Assembly (NCBI GenBank): GCA_028224375.1
Contig: JAOIVW010000009.1
Location: 1 to 64,000, forward strand
Direction of reading: 5' to 3'
DNA length: 64,000 nucleotides
Origin: Hellea sp.
GTDB taxonomy: Bacteria > Pseudomonadota > Alphaproteobacteria > Caulobacterales > Maricaulaceae
Positions 41,632-52,347 of the stretch are shown in pieces. The notes under the pieces are model-generated. The model was given only the letters and a program-made list of their open reading frames with translations. It was not told the origin of the DNA and did no database searches. A program made the position numbers and the translations under genes. Position 1 is the first letter of the stretch. Each line of letters begins with the position of its first letter.

Positions 41632-42303
41632 CTAAACCTGCAAGCGATAACCCGCGCCGCGAACGGTGTGTAGCAAAGGCTCATCAAAATCTTTGTCAAT
41701 CTTCCCGCGCAAGCGAGAGATGTGGACATCGATAACATTTGTCTGGGGGTCAAAGTGATAGTCCCAGACTTTTTCAAGCAACATCGTACGGGTCACAACC
41801 CGTCCGGCATTACGCATCAAGCATTCCAACAGACGAAACTCGCGCGGCTGTAGTAAAACTTTTTGTCCAGAACGGCGCACTGTACGGGCCAGCAAATCCA
41901 TCTCCAGATCGCCGACTTTCAGCTTCGTCACAGCAGCGGTGGGGTCAGAGCGGCGGCCAATGGCTTCTACGCGGGCTAATAATTCCGTGAAGGAATAAGG
42001 CTTGGCCAAATAATCATCTCCGCCGGCACGCAGACCTTCAACACGGTGATCGACTTCGCCAAGCGCGGATAAAATCAGCACAGGCGTCGCATCGCCGTCT
42101 TCGCGTAAATCGCCTAATAATTCGAGGCCGTCACGCTTGGGCAGCATACGGTCAAGGATGAGCGCGTCATAATCTGCCGCGCGTGCCATTTCGAGGCCGA
42201 GGTCACCGTCAGGCGCTAGGTCAACAACATGCCCTGCCTCCATCAAGCCTTTGCGGACATATTCTGCCGCGACTTCGTCATCTTCAACAACTAATATTCT
42301 CAT
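41632..42303 (-). CDS. OmpR-family response regulator
   Basis: MRILVVEDDEVAAEYVRKGL...LILDRMLPKRDGLELL; winged-helix C-terminus. Confidence 0.95.
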   Translation of the reverse strand: MRILVVEDDEVAAEYVRKGLMEAGHVVDLAPDGDLGLEMARAADYDALILDRMLPKRDGLELLGDLREDGDATPVLILSALGEVDHRVEGLRAGGDDYLAKPYSFTELLARVEAIGRRSDPTAAVTKLKVGDLEMDLLARTVRRSGQKVLLQPREFRLLECLMRNAGRVVTRTMLLEKVWDYHFDPQTNVIDVHISRLRGKIDKDFDEPLLHTVRGAGYRLQV

Positions 42304-42342
42304 TTAAGTCTCCTAGAGATCCCCATCCCATTTTGATTTATT

Positions 42343-43902
42343 TTATAATGGCAGAACCATAAAGGTCTCCTGCCCGTCTTTTAGCCGCACGTTCATAACG
42401 AGCGAATTTTGTTCCGCGATGCGTGCATTGAGCACAACGGATTTTAAAGAATCCACTTCGGCCATTGGCGTACCATCCGCATCTAAAATAACCATGCCCG
42501 TTGAGAAACCGCCTTGCTCTGCGCCGCTGCCAGGCGTTACAGATTCGACATAAATGCCGACTTGATCAGGGCGCATCCCAATAGCGTTGCGAAATTCTGA
42601 TGAAAGATCTAATACCTGCAAGCCCGTATCAATATTGATTTTGGGTCCTGTACGCTTTGGTTCAGGGGGCGGCAAACCTTGCGCAATCGCATTGGCGCGT
42701 TCGATTTGCTCTTTATCAGGGCGCTCGCCCATAGAGACTTCAAGCTCATAAGTCTGCTCTTCGCGCTCATAAATCATTTTTGCAACATCGCCCGGACGCA
42801 GCGCGCCGATGGCGCGGGTCGCTTCGACAGAATTGCGCACGGCTTGACCGTTAATGTTCAAAATAATATCATCAACTTGCAGGCCATAGATTTCCGCAGG
42901 ACTCCCAGGGACGACATTATTGACGGTGGCACCGGATTTATAGATACCAGGGCGATTTTCCAGTTCAAAAGTGGCCGTGCGAAGACCTGCGCCGAGGTAG
43001 CCGCGAATAACTTTTCCGTCTTGCCGAATTTGTGAAATAACACCGCGAACAGTCTTTTGCGGAATAACAAAAGCAATACCCACACTCGCCCCTGTTGGCG
43101 AGTAAATCGCCGAGTTCACGCCAACAACATTGCCGTTTAAGTCAAAGAGCGGGCCGCCGGAATTACCGCGATTAATTGTGGCATCCGTCTGAATATAATC
43201 AACATAAGACCCGCTATCGACGCGCTTACGGCCAATGGCAGAGATTACGCCCAGACTGGTGGATTGGCCAATGCCAAAGGGATTACCGATGGCGACAACC
43301 CAATCACCGATGCGGGACGGCGCGCCGTCATGAAAATTCACATGGGGAATAGTTTTAGTCGTTTCGAGGCGTAGCAGAGCTAAATCGGTTTCTTCATCTG
43401 TTCCGATGATACTGGCTGGAAATTTTTCGCCATTATTGAACTCAATCTCGATATTCGTGCCGCCATCAATAACATGATAATTTGTCACGACCTCTTTCGT
43501 CGCGGAAATAACAAAGCCTGAGCCTTGTCCTTCTGTTGTAGTTTCGCCGCTATCTGTCGTGACAATGATGTTGACGACGGAAGGACTAACTTGGTCCACC
43601 AGGTCCGCAATCGAGGGAAGTGCGCTGACTGGCATATCATACAGATTAGTCGGCGCACTTTTGGGCGCAGAAGTTGCACCCTGAGGCGCAAGGGTTGCGC
43701 CCTCAGGAACGGGCATCGTCATGACGGGGGCTGGCAATTGCTCTACAGGCGGCTGCTGCGCTGTGACAGGAACATCATTGATGGTCGGGATGGTTTGCGC
43801 ATAGGCTGGAAGGCTGAAAGCTGTAGCTAACAGGGCGGCAGTTTTAAAAATGGTCTTAGTCTTATGGGACACATATTCTCCAACGTAAGGCAGTTGTCGC
43901 AA
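42343..43902 (-). CDS. DegP/DegQ-like periplasmic serine protease with two PDZ domains
   Basis: GSGFVISATKEVVTNYHVIDGG, TDLALLRLE, INRGNSGGPLFDLNGNVVGVN, PDZ regions. Confidence 0.95.
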   Translation of the reverse strand: MRQLPYVGEYVSHKTKTIFKTAALLATAFSLPAYAQTIPTINDVPVTAQQPPVEQLPAPVMTMPVPEGATLAPQGATSAPKSAPTNLYDMPVSALPSIADLVDQVSPSVVNIIVTTDSGETTTEGQGSGFVISATKEVVTNYHVIDGGTNIEIEFNNGEKFPASIIGTDEETDLALLRLETTKTIPHVNFHDGAPSRIGDWVVAIGNPFGIGQSTSLGVISAIGRKRVDSGSYVDYIQTDATINRGNSGGPLFDLNGNVVGVNSAIYSPTGASVGIAFVIPQKTVRGVISQIRQDGKVIRGYLGAGLRTATFELENRPGIYKSGATVNNVVPGSPAEIYGLQVDDIILNINGQAVRNSVEATRAIGALRPGDVAKMIYEREEQTYELEVSMGERPDKEQIERANAIAQGLPPPEPKRTGPKINIDTGLQVLDLSSEFRNAIGMRPDQVGIYVESVTPGSGAEQGGFSTGMVILDADGTPMAEVDSLKSVVLNARIAEQNSLVMNVRLKDGQETFMVLPL

Positions 43903-43958
43903 ACCGCATGTAACCTAATTCTGTCCAAAACATGACAAGCCTGTCATAATTGAGCTCG

Positions 43959-44603
43959 TTACTGTGTTTTTGTGAAAATAAGCATCCGATTTTCTTTTGG
44001 CATCACAATACGAGCCTCATGAGTAAACCCTGCATCACTAAATATATGTTTAACGTCGTCTAAATTTCGCACGCCCCATGACGGATTTCGGCTCTTAAGT
44101 GAGACATCAAAGCCGAGATTGGACTCCGCCGTATCCTCACCTTCTTTAAACGGGCCGTAGAGAATAAATGTTGCGCCGACTTTTAAGAGGTTCCCTGCAC
44201 CCGCAGCCAAGCCCGTCGCCGCCTCCCAAGGCGCAATATGGATCATATTCGCGCAATATATCACGTCATATTCGCCGATATTATCAGCCCAACTTGCCTG
44301 AGATGTATCAATGTCTAAAGACTTTAACATGCGCCCGCCGCAATCCTTCGCCCAATCATTCTGGCTGGCACGGCTATCGGCATCCGGGTCGGAGGTCTGC
44401 CAGGTAATATCAGGCCGAAGCGTGCAAATATGCGCCCCGTGCTCTCCAGAGCCCGAAGCAATCTCAAGCACCCTCGCCCCGTCTGGCAGATAGGCCATCA
44501 TCGCGTCAGCAATTGGGGCTTTGTTACGGCCCGCCGTCGGCGAGAACAGCCTTGCGCCGCTTTGCGTTCTGTCTTCCAAATGGATGGGATCTTTACCGCT
44601 CAT
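43959..44603 (-). CDS. DUF938 family SAM-dependent methyltransferase
   Basis: RLFSPTAGRNKAPIADAMMAYLPDGARVLEIASGSGEHGAHICTLRPDITWQTSDPD; YCANMIHIAPWEAATGL. Confidence 0.9.
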   Translation of the reverse strand: MSGKDPIHLEDRTQSGARLFSPTAGRNKAPIADAMMAYLPDGARVLEIASGSGEHGAHICTLRPDITWQTSDPDADSRASQNDWAKDCGGRMLKSLDIDTSQASWADNIGEYDVIYCANMIHIAPWEAATGLAAGAGNLLKVGATFILYGPFKEGEDTAESNLGFDVSLKSRNPSWGVRNLDDVKHIFSDAGFTHEARIVMPKENRMLIFTKTQ

Positions 44604-44604
44604 A

Positions 44605-45999
44605 TCAAAGCCGCCTTGGTAAGGTGAGTGTCACTTTCAGCCCGCCCATATCAGAGCGGCCCAGCTCAACAGAGCCTTTATAAGCGGTAGCTAAATCGCT
44701 GACAATCGCCAGGCCAAAACCGCTGCCGGGCGTGGCTTCATCCAGCCTTGCGCCGCGTTTAATCGCTTCGCCATATTGGTCTTCGGGCATACCGGGCCCG
44801 TCATCACTGACCGTGACAAGGAAGCTACTTTCATCCTCAGGGTTGACCGAAGAGCTGACCTCTAAGGATGTCTTCGTCCATTTACAGCCATTATCCATGA
44901 GGTTACCGGCCATCTCTTCCAAATCCCGCTTCTCGCCGCGAAACACAAGGCCGGGCATGAAATCAATATCAAAATCTATATTTTTGCGGCCATAGATACG
45001 CGATAATGTCCGCGCTAAACCGTCCAGCGTTTCCGTCACTTCCGTCGAGACACCAATGGACTGACCGCGGGCCGCAGCACGGGCGCGGCGCAGATGGTGG
45101 TCCACTTGTTGCTTCATAGTTTCTGTCTGGCGCGAGACGATTTCAGAGGGTGTTTTTTTACTGGCCTCCGCTTCATTTTGCAGAACGGCTAAAGGCGTTT
45201 TAAGCGCATGCGCCAAATTTCCGACATGGGTTCGCGCGCGCTCCACGACATCTTTGTTATGAGATATCAAAGAGTTAAGCTCAGTGGCCAAAGGCTGAAT
45301 TTCCCTTGGATAGACCCCATCAACCTGCCCCGCGCGCCCCTCGCGCACATCAGCCACACGATCTCTCAAGTCAAATAATGGTTTAAGTCCCGAACGTACT
45401 TGCGTGACAACAGCGATAATTAAGCCTAATGAAATCAATAACATAAGCCCCAAGGCCGTCAAAGCAAAGCTGATAACAGAGCGGCTAGCGGCGCGGCTAT
45501 CAGCTCCCGCTACGACAACGACCGGGGCATTCATATTCGGCAGGATGACCTGACGTGCGACAAGGCGCAAAGTTTCATTCTCGTCGGGGCCCGCGCTACG
45601 GGTGCGAATTTCTTCGCCTTGCTGGCTTTGTAATTTGGCAACGGCATCAGGCGGTAACACCAAAGTGGATTCCAATAATGAGCGTGAGGCTGAAATGGGC
45701 GTGATAGTGCCATCATCACTCAGAAAGCCGAGTAGCCAATACCGGCCCGATAAGGCGCGTTGATAGCGCGGGTCGAGCGGTTCACGTGTGAGCGTTAGTG
45801 AGCCGTCCTGAACTTCCGCCGTCGCAATCAAAGCCGTCACGGCGCTCACAAGAGGGTCATCAAAACTGCGATATGTGGTATTGCGGTAGAGCCAGGTCAG
45901 CGTCAAAGCTGTTACCAGCAGTAGCGGCAAGGCCCAGATAACGGCGCTGCGGACGAGCCGCAGAACAAGAGATTGATTTTTTTGCGGCCCCTCAGCCAC
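44605..45999 (-). CDS. Sensor histidine kinase
   Basis: VGNLAHALKTPLAVLQNEAE; HATPase DDGPGMPEDQYGEAIKRGARLDEATPGSGFGLAIVSDLA. Confidence 0.9.
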   Translation of the reverse strand: MAEGPQKNQSLVLRLVRSAVIWALPLLLVTALTLTWLYRNTTYRSFDDPLVSAVTALIATAEVQDGSLTLTREPLDPRYQRALSGRYWLLGFLSDDGTITPISASRSLLESTLVLPPDAVAKLQSQQGEEIRTRSAGPDENETLRLVARQVILPNMNAPVVVVAGADSRAASRSVISFALTALGLMLLISLGLIIAVVTQVRSGLKPLFDLRDRVADVREGRAGQVDGVYPREIQPLATELNSLISHNKDVVERARTHVGNLAHALKTPLAVLQNEAEASKKTPSEIVSRQTETMKQQVDHHLRRARAAARGQSIGVSTEVTETLDGLARTLSRIYGRKNIDFDIDFMPGLVFRGEKRDLEEMAGNLMDNGCKWTKTSLEVSSSVNPEDESSFLVTVSDDGPGMPEDQYGEAIKRGARLDEATPGSGFGLAIVSDLATAYKGSVELGRSDMGGLKVTLTLPRRL

Positions 46000-46695
46000 T
46001 TACTTGGCTTTGGCGTCGCCGGATGCAGAGGAATCAGCAGGATCAACGAGGCGGTAACCTAATCCCCGCACAGTTTCGATACGATCCGTACCAATTTTGC
46101 GGCGTAGACGTCCGACAAAGACTTCAATCGTATTTGAATCGCGATCAAAATCCTGATCATAAATATGCTCGACCAGTTCTGTGCGCGAGATAACACGGCC
46201 GCGATGCGTCGCCATATAAGAGAGCAGACGGAATTCATGTGACGTCAGCTTAATCGACATGCCGTCGACAAATGCCCGTGCGGAGCGGTTATCAACGGAT
46301 AAATCTCCAACATCGATGGTATCCGTTGTGTGACCGGCGGCGCGGCGCAGCACGGCGCGCAAACGGGCCATGAGTTCTTCGGTGTGAAAGGGCTTGGTCA
46401 GATAATCATCGGCGCCCGCATCAAATCCAGCAACTTTTTCGCTCCATTGGTCTCTGGCCGTTAAGACTACAACTGGGAATTTTTTGCCGTCAGCCCGCCA
46501 TTTTTGCAAAACGCTGACGCCGTCAATAATCGGCAGCCCTAAATCCAGGACAACCGCGTCATAGGGCTCAGTGTCACCCAAGTGATGGCCTTCTTCACCG
46601 TCAGAGGCGACGTCAACGGCGTAGCCGACATCTTTCAAGGCATCCTTAAGCTGGCGGGCAAGGTCCGCATCATCTTCGACTACTAATATTCGCAT
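46000..46695 (-). CDS. OmpR-family response regulator
   Basis: MRILVVEDDADLARQLKDALKDVGYAV; VVLDLGLPIIDGVSVL; winged helix. Confidence 0.95.
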   Translation of the reverse strand: MRILVVEDDADLARQLKDALKDVGYAVDVASDGEEGHHLGDTEPYDAVVLDLGLPIIDGVSVLQKWRADGKKFPVVVLTARDQWSEKVAGFDAGADDYLTKPFHTEELMARLRAVLRRAAGHTTDTIDVGDLSVDNRSARAFVDGMSIKLTSHEFRLLSYMATHRGRVISRTELVEHIYDQDFDRDSNTIEVFVGRLRRKIGTDRIETVRGLGYRLVDPADSSASGDAKAK

Positions 46696-46729
46696 AAAGC
46701 CCTCTAGAGCAAATCAGGTTAGGACTTAA

Positions 46730-47074
46730 CTATTTGACACGTCCTGTGGTCGCGTCAATCAAAACATCAACAACGCGGCCATCTTTACGGATAACACGCA
46801 CACGATAGGTGTTTCCGTTGCGAGAAATGTCGACAACTTCACCGCCGCCAGCGCGTTTGCGGGCAATGGATTTAGCTTCAGAGGCTGAGATCTTACGCTG
46901 AGCCCAACGCGGCAGAGTCTGCGGCGAGGGTGCAAAACGCGTATCAATGCGCTGAGACTGCACTTTTTGAGGCTGATGCTTCCACTTCGCAGGTTTGGCA
47001 TTAGCAGGCATAGCTGCCGCACTGGCCAGCAAAATGGCCGTTAGGCCCAAAGCGATATGTCTACGGTTCTTCAT
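46730..47074 (-). CDS. PepSY-domain secreted protein
   Basis: Signal peptide; KISASEAKSIARKRAGGGEVVDISRNGNTYRVRVIRKDGRVVDVLIDATTGRV. Confidence 0.8.
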   Translation of the reverse strand: MKNRRHIALGLTAILLASAAAMPANAKPAKWKHQPQKVQSQRIDTRFAPSPQTLPRWAQRKISASEAKSIARKRAGGGEVVDISRNGNTYRVRVIRKDGRVVDVLIDATTGRVK

Positions 47075-47153
47075 AATACGCTACCCCTAGCCTGTGTCCC
47101 CTGAACACAATCTGAATGTAATCTTCAATCCACGTTAAGGTCTTAATTATGAG

Positions 47154-48083
47154 TTAAATCAAGTCCTTACGGGGGTCAAAATCTACATTTTCACCCGACT
47201 CTGCCCACTCTGTTAGAGTAGCGGCATCACCATCGGCCAAAATGACCTGCAAAGTGACGATTAAATCACCGCCCGCGATTCCTTTTCCCTTAAGCCGCAT
47301 CTTATTCCCGCTATTGGCCCCAGCGGGTATTTTCAGCTCCACCTCACCGCCTGGCAAAGGCACGCTGACTTTGCCGCCCAAAACTGCTTCTTTAAGAGAA
47401 ATAGGCAATGTCAGGCGCAGTTTTTTACCCTCACGGGTGATGTTTTTATGCGGTTTTATGGAGATTTCGACCTTGGCATCGCCTTTAGGCCCGCCATTTA
47501 CGCCTGGTTTGCCTTTGCCAATAACGCGCAAGACCTGTCCGTCTTCGACGCCTTTGGGGATTTTAACGGTTAATCCGCCCGTCAGCTTTTTCGTCCCGCC
47601 CGTAATCGCATCGACAAATGGCAGGGTAGCTTTATAGCGAATATCAGCGCCCTTTTGGGCCGGTCTGCGACGTTGTTGGTTCATACCGCCTTGCATCCCG
47701 CCCATATTCATCCCGAAAAGCGAGGAAAACAACTCGGCCATGTCATCCTGACCACCCATTGAGGCGCGGCGACCTTGACCGCCCATGCCGCCCATACCGC
47801 CAAATCCGGTGCCGAAAGGACTGCGCCCGCCGCCAAAACCACCTGCGAATGGGTTTTGCTGTTGCCCCGAACTATCGACCTGCCCGCTATCATAGCGCTT
47901 TTTCATGTCTTTATCAGACAGCAGCGAATAAGCGGCAGAAATTTCCTTAAACCGCTCTTGGGATTTGGGGTCTTTATTAACGTCAGGGTGATATTTCTTG
48001 GCAAGACCCCGATAGGCTTTGCGAATCTCAGCCTCGCTCGCAGACCGCGCCACGCCCAGTAATTTATAAGGATCCTTCGCCAT
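47154..48083 (-). CDS. DnaJ-domain co-chaperone (CbpA-like)
   Basis: DPYKLLGVARSASEAEIRKAYRGLAKKYHPDVNKD; Gly/Met-rich linker; C-terminal DnaJ substrate domain. Confidence 0.9.
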   Translation of the reverse strand: MAKDPYKLLGVARSASEAEIRKAYRGLAKKYHPDVNKDPKSQERFKEISAAYSLLSDKDMKKRYDSGQVDSSGQQQNPFAGGFGGGRSPFGTGFGGMGGMGGQGRRASMGGQDDMAELFSSLFGMNMGGMQGGMNQQRRRPAQKGADIRYKATLPFVDAITGGTKKLTGGLTVKIPKGVEDGQVLRVIGKGKPGVNGGPKGDAKVEISIKPHKNITREGKKLRLTLPISLKEAVLGGKVSVPLPGGEVELKIPAGANSGNKMRLKGKGIAGGDLIVTLQVILADGDAATLTEWAESGENVDFDPRKDLI

Positions 48084-48121
48084 GCGTAGTATTTAAGGGG
48101 GAATTGGTGAGGTGCAAGGGG

Positions 48122-51100
48122 CTAGAGCGACAGAGTTACATGCGCGCCCCATCCATAGGCGCGAGATGCTTGGGCGATTGTAACCGTGTCGGCGTTTTGG
48201 AGGTCCTGCAGGCTGAGGCTCGGCGCGGTTGTTTCATATTCCGCAATGAGAGTGCCGCCTGAGAGTAGCTGCACGCGATAGCGCTCTTCTTCCTCCCCCA
48301 AAGGCACATCTAATCCCGCCCAGCTATCCCCGCCTATGCGCGTGCGGCGTGTCCAACTTATCTGCGTTTGGCCGTCATTTTCGGTGATTTTGACGTGAAC
48401 GGGGCTTAGCGGGCGCAGATGGGTGGCTTGGTAGAGGTGGTGTAGCGTATCGCCCTCGCGGCCAGCGGCTATGGCCGTTATCGGGACGGTCTCGCCTATT
48501 GCGCTCTCGGCTAAGAGCAAGTCGTCCCACCCCGCGCCTAGCCAGACGAGTCTTGCGCCTGACGACAAGGTCGCGGGTATATCTGCGTCAGAGCCGTCTT
48601 GCCCGCGCAGTAATTTTGATAACCGATAAGTTGAGGGCGCGATGAGTTCAGCTTCTGCAGCTTGGAACACTTCCCACCCTGTGGGCGTCTCAAGTGCGAA
48701 CTGATTTCCGCCGTCATATATCGCTTTATCCGATAGCGAGGAGAGCGGCGCATTGGGCAGGAAAACATCTATCACATTGGCGTAGTCCCAACGCCCTATT
48801 GGAGCTGCGGGCAAGTCCATGAGCAAGGCGCCGATGCGCGCGGGCGAGCCTAAGGTCACGCTATTTGACGGCCCTGAAATTTCAGTAACCGCAAATGGGT
48901 CAAGCCCTGCGCCGACAAGCGGGCCGTCATATTCGCCTGGAATATTAAGCGCGAAAACCACAGGCTTAGCCGCCCATGTGGCGGGCCGTGTTTCCTCTGG
49001 CGAGGCCCCGCGATTTGGCAGCGCGTCTCTGTCTCCTGTCAATCGCGCCTGCACGCGTTGCGTGGTCAAACCTTCCAACGTTTCGACCTGCCACACATCC
49101 TCATTTTCGGGTAAGGAGATGAGATCGCCAACCTCTAGATTTAGACTCGCGCCAGAGAGCTGGAAACTTAGCGTGCAGTCACTTTCAAGTCGCCGCGTCA
49201 ACACCCGGTCTGCGGTTAATTTGGCAAAGCTGCGGTCCATCACTATCGCTGCATTTACATCTAAAATACGCACCGTTTCCGCGAGCTTATCACGGGCGGC
49301 TGCGAGGCCTAATTGATAGTCATTTCCGGCGTCGATAAAATGCAAACGCGCATCTTTCAACCTGTCTTCAGGACTGTCTTTTATCTCTTCAATTGAAACG
49401 GATAAATCCCCGACAATATCCTCAGTGGTCAAAGCCAAATGCGCCTCTGTCCCGTCGCTTAAAAATCGTAGACCCTGCGCCGTGTCCATCACGGAAAAAC
49501 CGTAAACCAAAGAGAGCGGCGTGAGGGCGGCGCGGCCGGTCATCGGGCGGTCAATATGATAGCCTTGGACGAGGCCCGTGACCTTAGAGACATCCACGGT
49601 TTTGAGCCCGCTTTGCGCACAGATATCTTCAACCACATCTGCCAGTGGAACGAGCCCCATTCGCCCCGTCAGCCAATGTCCTCTTTGCCAATTTTCGCCA
49701 TCCGACCAGACGCTATCTCGTGCAGGGAAATCGGGAAAAGGCCGCGCATCCCAAGCCCAAAGATTGATCATATCCAGGTCAATCATTTTGCCGTTATTAA
49801 GCAATGAGGATGGGTTGTTATTCGAGCTGTCTGACCAGTAATCTATAAAGGCCTCCAGATAACGCCGCTGGATAAGGTCATCACGTGAACCTTCTGAAAA
49901 ATATGGATAATTTGACTGTCCTGATTTCGCGTCATAGAAAACATTAGGTTGGTTCGCGCCCTTATCTATAGCGGGACACCCAATCTCCATCAGCCATATC
50001 GGCTTGCTTTCTGGCGTCCAATTTGTGGGCGCATTTACCTCTACACTGCCGCGCCGATTATAATGCGGCTGGCTCCACCAATTGCGCAAATCTTTATAGC
50101 GAAAGACCCAAGCTTTATTCACCTCGCCATCTGTAATGGGGCTACGGATTTGGGCATCTCTATCGGCCTCAGACGCATAGAAATAATCATAGCCCTCCCC
50201 GCCTTCCATGCCGCTTTTAAGATAGCCTAAATCATAAATATTTTCTGCTAATTGAGCATCAAAATCTATGTTCCCTTCCCGCCAATCGGAGAGCGGAAAA
50301 TAGGCATCAATCCCGACGGCGTCTATTGCATTTGAACTCCATAATAGATCGAGATGGAAACTCACATCTTCGCTTCCATCTTGCGGATGATGGCCGAAAT
50401 ATTCCGTCCAATCCGCCGCATAAGTGAGCGCGGTTTGCGGCCCGACCACGGCCTTAACATCTGCCGCTAATTGAACAAGTTTTTGAACGGCCGGATAGCT
50501 ATTAGTCGCGCCGCGTAATGTCGTGAGTTCGACCATCTCAGAGCCAATGGCGAAGCGGTCAACGCCGCCTGAAACTTTCGCAAGTTTTGCGTAATGCAAA
50601 ATGAAACGGCGATAGGAAAACTCATCCGCGCCTGTATAGTTCGGCACTCCATTTTCAATACCAAAATCAGAGCCCTGCGCAGTGCCAAAGAAGCTATTTA
50701 ATTGCGTAATAATTCCGCCCGTATTCTCAGCGGATTGTGGATAACAGGTGATACGCCCGCGCCATGGAAAGGCCTCTTGCTCACTCCCGCCATAAGGGTC
50801 AGGCAATCCATTTCCGCTCGGAATATCCATCAAAATAAACGGGTAAAGCGTAACCTGATATCCGCGAGATTTGAGGCTCGCTATGGCTTGCAGAATAGAC
50901 TCGTCTGATGGCGTGCCGCCATAATTCGGACGCCCGTCTTCGCTCTGGCTAACGAGATAAGCGCTCCCTCGTGTCACGCCGCTCACCCGCCATGTTACCA
51001 CTGGCGTGATGCGGGTTTTAGTCTCCACGCCAGGCTTTATCTCGCAATCACCGCAGCGCAAATCCGTCCCGAACCACGCCGTGATAATGGAGACATTTTT

Positions 51101-51886
51101 AACATTGGGAAGCTGGCTTTCGAGCTGATCTAAGGCCAGTTCAATATCAGCCTGCCCCGACAGATTATTCATATTGATAGGCCGCGCGGATGTCGGGGTG
51201 GGCGTCTCCTCAACTACCTGCGTCGCATAAGCAAATTCACCGCTAGCGGGGAGCAAGTTCACGCCTCGCACCATATTTTCCAGGCGCGGCGTATCATTAA
51301 GCGCAAGCGGCACGCGAATGACTTCCGCATTAATTTGCGGCAAGCGCGCGCCATATTCATCCAGCGGAAAGTCTTCAAAGACGAGGTAAGCTGTCCCGCG
51401 AAAACTTGGCACATCTGAACCTTCAATTGCGTTGATAATCGGGTCAGGCAGTTGATCTTCAGTCCCTTTATAGACCCGCAGGTCCAAAGCTGCGCTCTGA
51501 AGCGGCGCGCCATTGGCCCATAAGCGGTCCACGCCCAGGATTTCGCCTTCGCAAAGCCCAATAGCAAAACTGATACTATAGCTGTAATTACGCTGGGTCG
51601 GCCCGCCGCCTTTTCCGCTTTGCACAGACTCTTCGCTAACCGTTTCGCGGATGCGTGAGGCCCAAATCACCTGCCCCGCCAGCCTGATTCGCCCATAAAC
51701 CCGCGCCATAGGGGCCCCGTCGCGTGATGTTTGCAGATGAAAGCTGTCTAAACGCGGGCCTTCAAAGACTCGAGTGTCAAAAGCATTGGAAATCGCGCTA
51801 TTGGCATAGGCGAGCGCGGCATTAGTGCCAATTTGCACGGCGCTATTACCCAAAAACTGCGCTCCCGCGACAAGAAGTGTGCTCAT
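48122..51886 (-). CDS. GTA host-specificity/tail fibre-like protein (RcGTA gp15 type)
   Basis: 1254 aa with TIM-barrel region (FHLDLLWSSNAIDAVGIDAYFPLSDWREG..., NTGGIITQLNSFFG); C-terminal RLSKLLRGQDGSDA; downstream of gp14 as in RcGTA. Confidence 0.9.
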   Translation of the reverse strand: MSTLLVAGAQFLGNSAVQIGTNAALAYANSAISNAFDTRVFEGPRLDSFHLQTSRDGAPMARVYGRIRLAGQVIWASRIRETVSEESVQSGKGGGPTQRNYSYSISFAIGLCEGEILGVDRLWANGAPLQSAALDLRVYKGTEDQLPDPIINAIEGSDVPSFRGTAYLVFEDFPLDEYGARLPQINAEVIRVPLALNDTPRLENMVRGVNLLPASGEFAYATQVVEETPTPTSARPINMNNLSGQADIELALDQLESQLPNVKNVSIITAWFGTDLRCGDCEIKPGVETKTRITPVVTWRVSGVTRGSAYLVSQSEDGRPNYGGTPSDESILQAIASLKSRGYQVTLYPFILMDIPSGNGLPDPYGGSEQEAFPWRGRITCYPQSAENTGGIITQLNSFFGTAQGSDFGIENGVPNYTGADEFSYRRFILHYAKLAKVSGGVDRFAIGSEMVELTTLRGATNSYPAVQKLVQLAADVKAVVGPQTALTYAADWTEYFGHHPQDGSEDVSFHLDLLWSSNAIDAVGIDAYFPLSDWREGNIDFDAQLAENIYDLGYLKSGMEGGEGYDYFYASEADRDAQIRSPITDGEVNKAWVFRYKDLRNWWSQPHYNRRGSVEVNAPTNWTPESKPIWLMEIGCPAIDKGANQPNVFYDAKSGQSNYPYFSEGSRDDLIQRRYLEAFIDYWSDSSNNNPSSLLNNGKMIDLDMINLWAWDARPFPDFPARDSVWSDGENWQRGHWLTGRMGLVPLADVVEDICAQSGLKTVDVSKVTGLVQGYHIDRPMTGRAALTPLSLVYGFSVMDTAQGLRFLSDGTEAHLALTTEDIVGDLSVSIEEIKDSPEDRLKDARLHFIDAGNDYQLGLAAARDKLAETVRILDVNAAIVMDRSFAKLTADRVLTRRLESDCTLSFQLSGASLNLEVGDLISLPENEDVWQVETLEGLTTQRVQARLTGDRDALPNRGASPEETRPATWAAKPVVFALNIPGEYDGPLVGAGLDPFAVTEISGPSNSVTLGSPARIGALLMDLPAAPIGRWDYANVIDVFLPNAPLSSLSDKAIYDGGNQFALETPTGWEVFQAAEAELIAPSTYRLSKLLRGQDGSDADIPATLSSGARLVWLGAGWDDLLLAESAIGETVPITAIAAGREGDTLHHLYQATHLRPLSPVHVKITENDGQTQISWTRRTRIGGDSWAGLDVPLGEEEERYRVQLLSGGTLIAEYETTAPSLSLQDLQNADTVTIAQASRAYGWGAHVTLSL

Positions 51887-52347
51887 TTAGGTCTCCCAAA
51901 AGAGGCAGGGGTGGCTGGAAAGGAGAAAGAAAAGGCATGGCGGCGCGTCCAATAGGGCACGAGGTAACTCTCCACCACGGCGCGGCCCCAATAGGCGTGA
52001 ATGATGCGGTCAGGCGCGCTGAGGATGGCGATATGTTTACACGGCACGCTGGGCGCCATGCGAAAGAGCAGCACATCACCGGGCTGCGCGGCTTCATCGG
52101 GTACAGGTGTCAGGCAGTTTCGCGCCGCTTCCAATAAAGTTTCCTGCCCCAAGCTTTCGGCCCAATCGGGCGTGTAAGGCGGAACGGCCATCGGTTCTTC
52201 CCCGTACAGCTCTCGCCAGATGCCGCGAATAAGGCCAAGGCAGTCACAGCCCGCCCCTTTGACACTGGCTTGATGTTGGTAAGGCGTGTTGATCCAGTCC
52301 TTTGCTAAAGAGACGATACGCTCACGCGGGATATGTAGCTGGTTCAT
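51883..52347 (-). CDS. GTA NlpC/P60 peptidase (gp14 type)
   Basis: IVSLAKDWINTPYQHQASVKGAGCDCLGLIRGIWRELYGEEP; HIAILSAPDRIIHAYWGRAVVES. Confidence 0.9.
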   Translation of the reverse strand: MNQLHIPRERIVSLAKDWINTPYQHQASVKGAGCDCLGLIRGIWRELYGEEPMAVPPYTPDWAESLGQETLLEAARNCLTPVPDEAAQPGDVLLFRMAPSVPCKHIAILSAPDRIIHAYWGRAVVESYLVPYWTRRHAFSFSFPATPASFGRPK

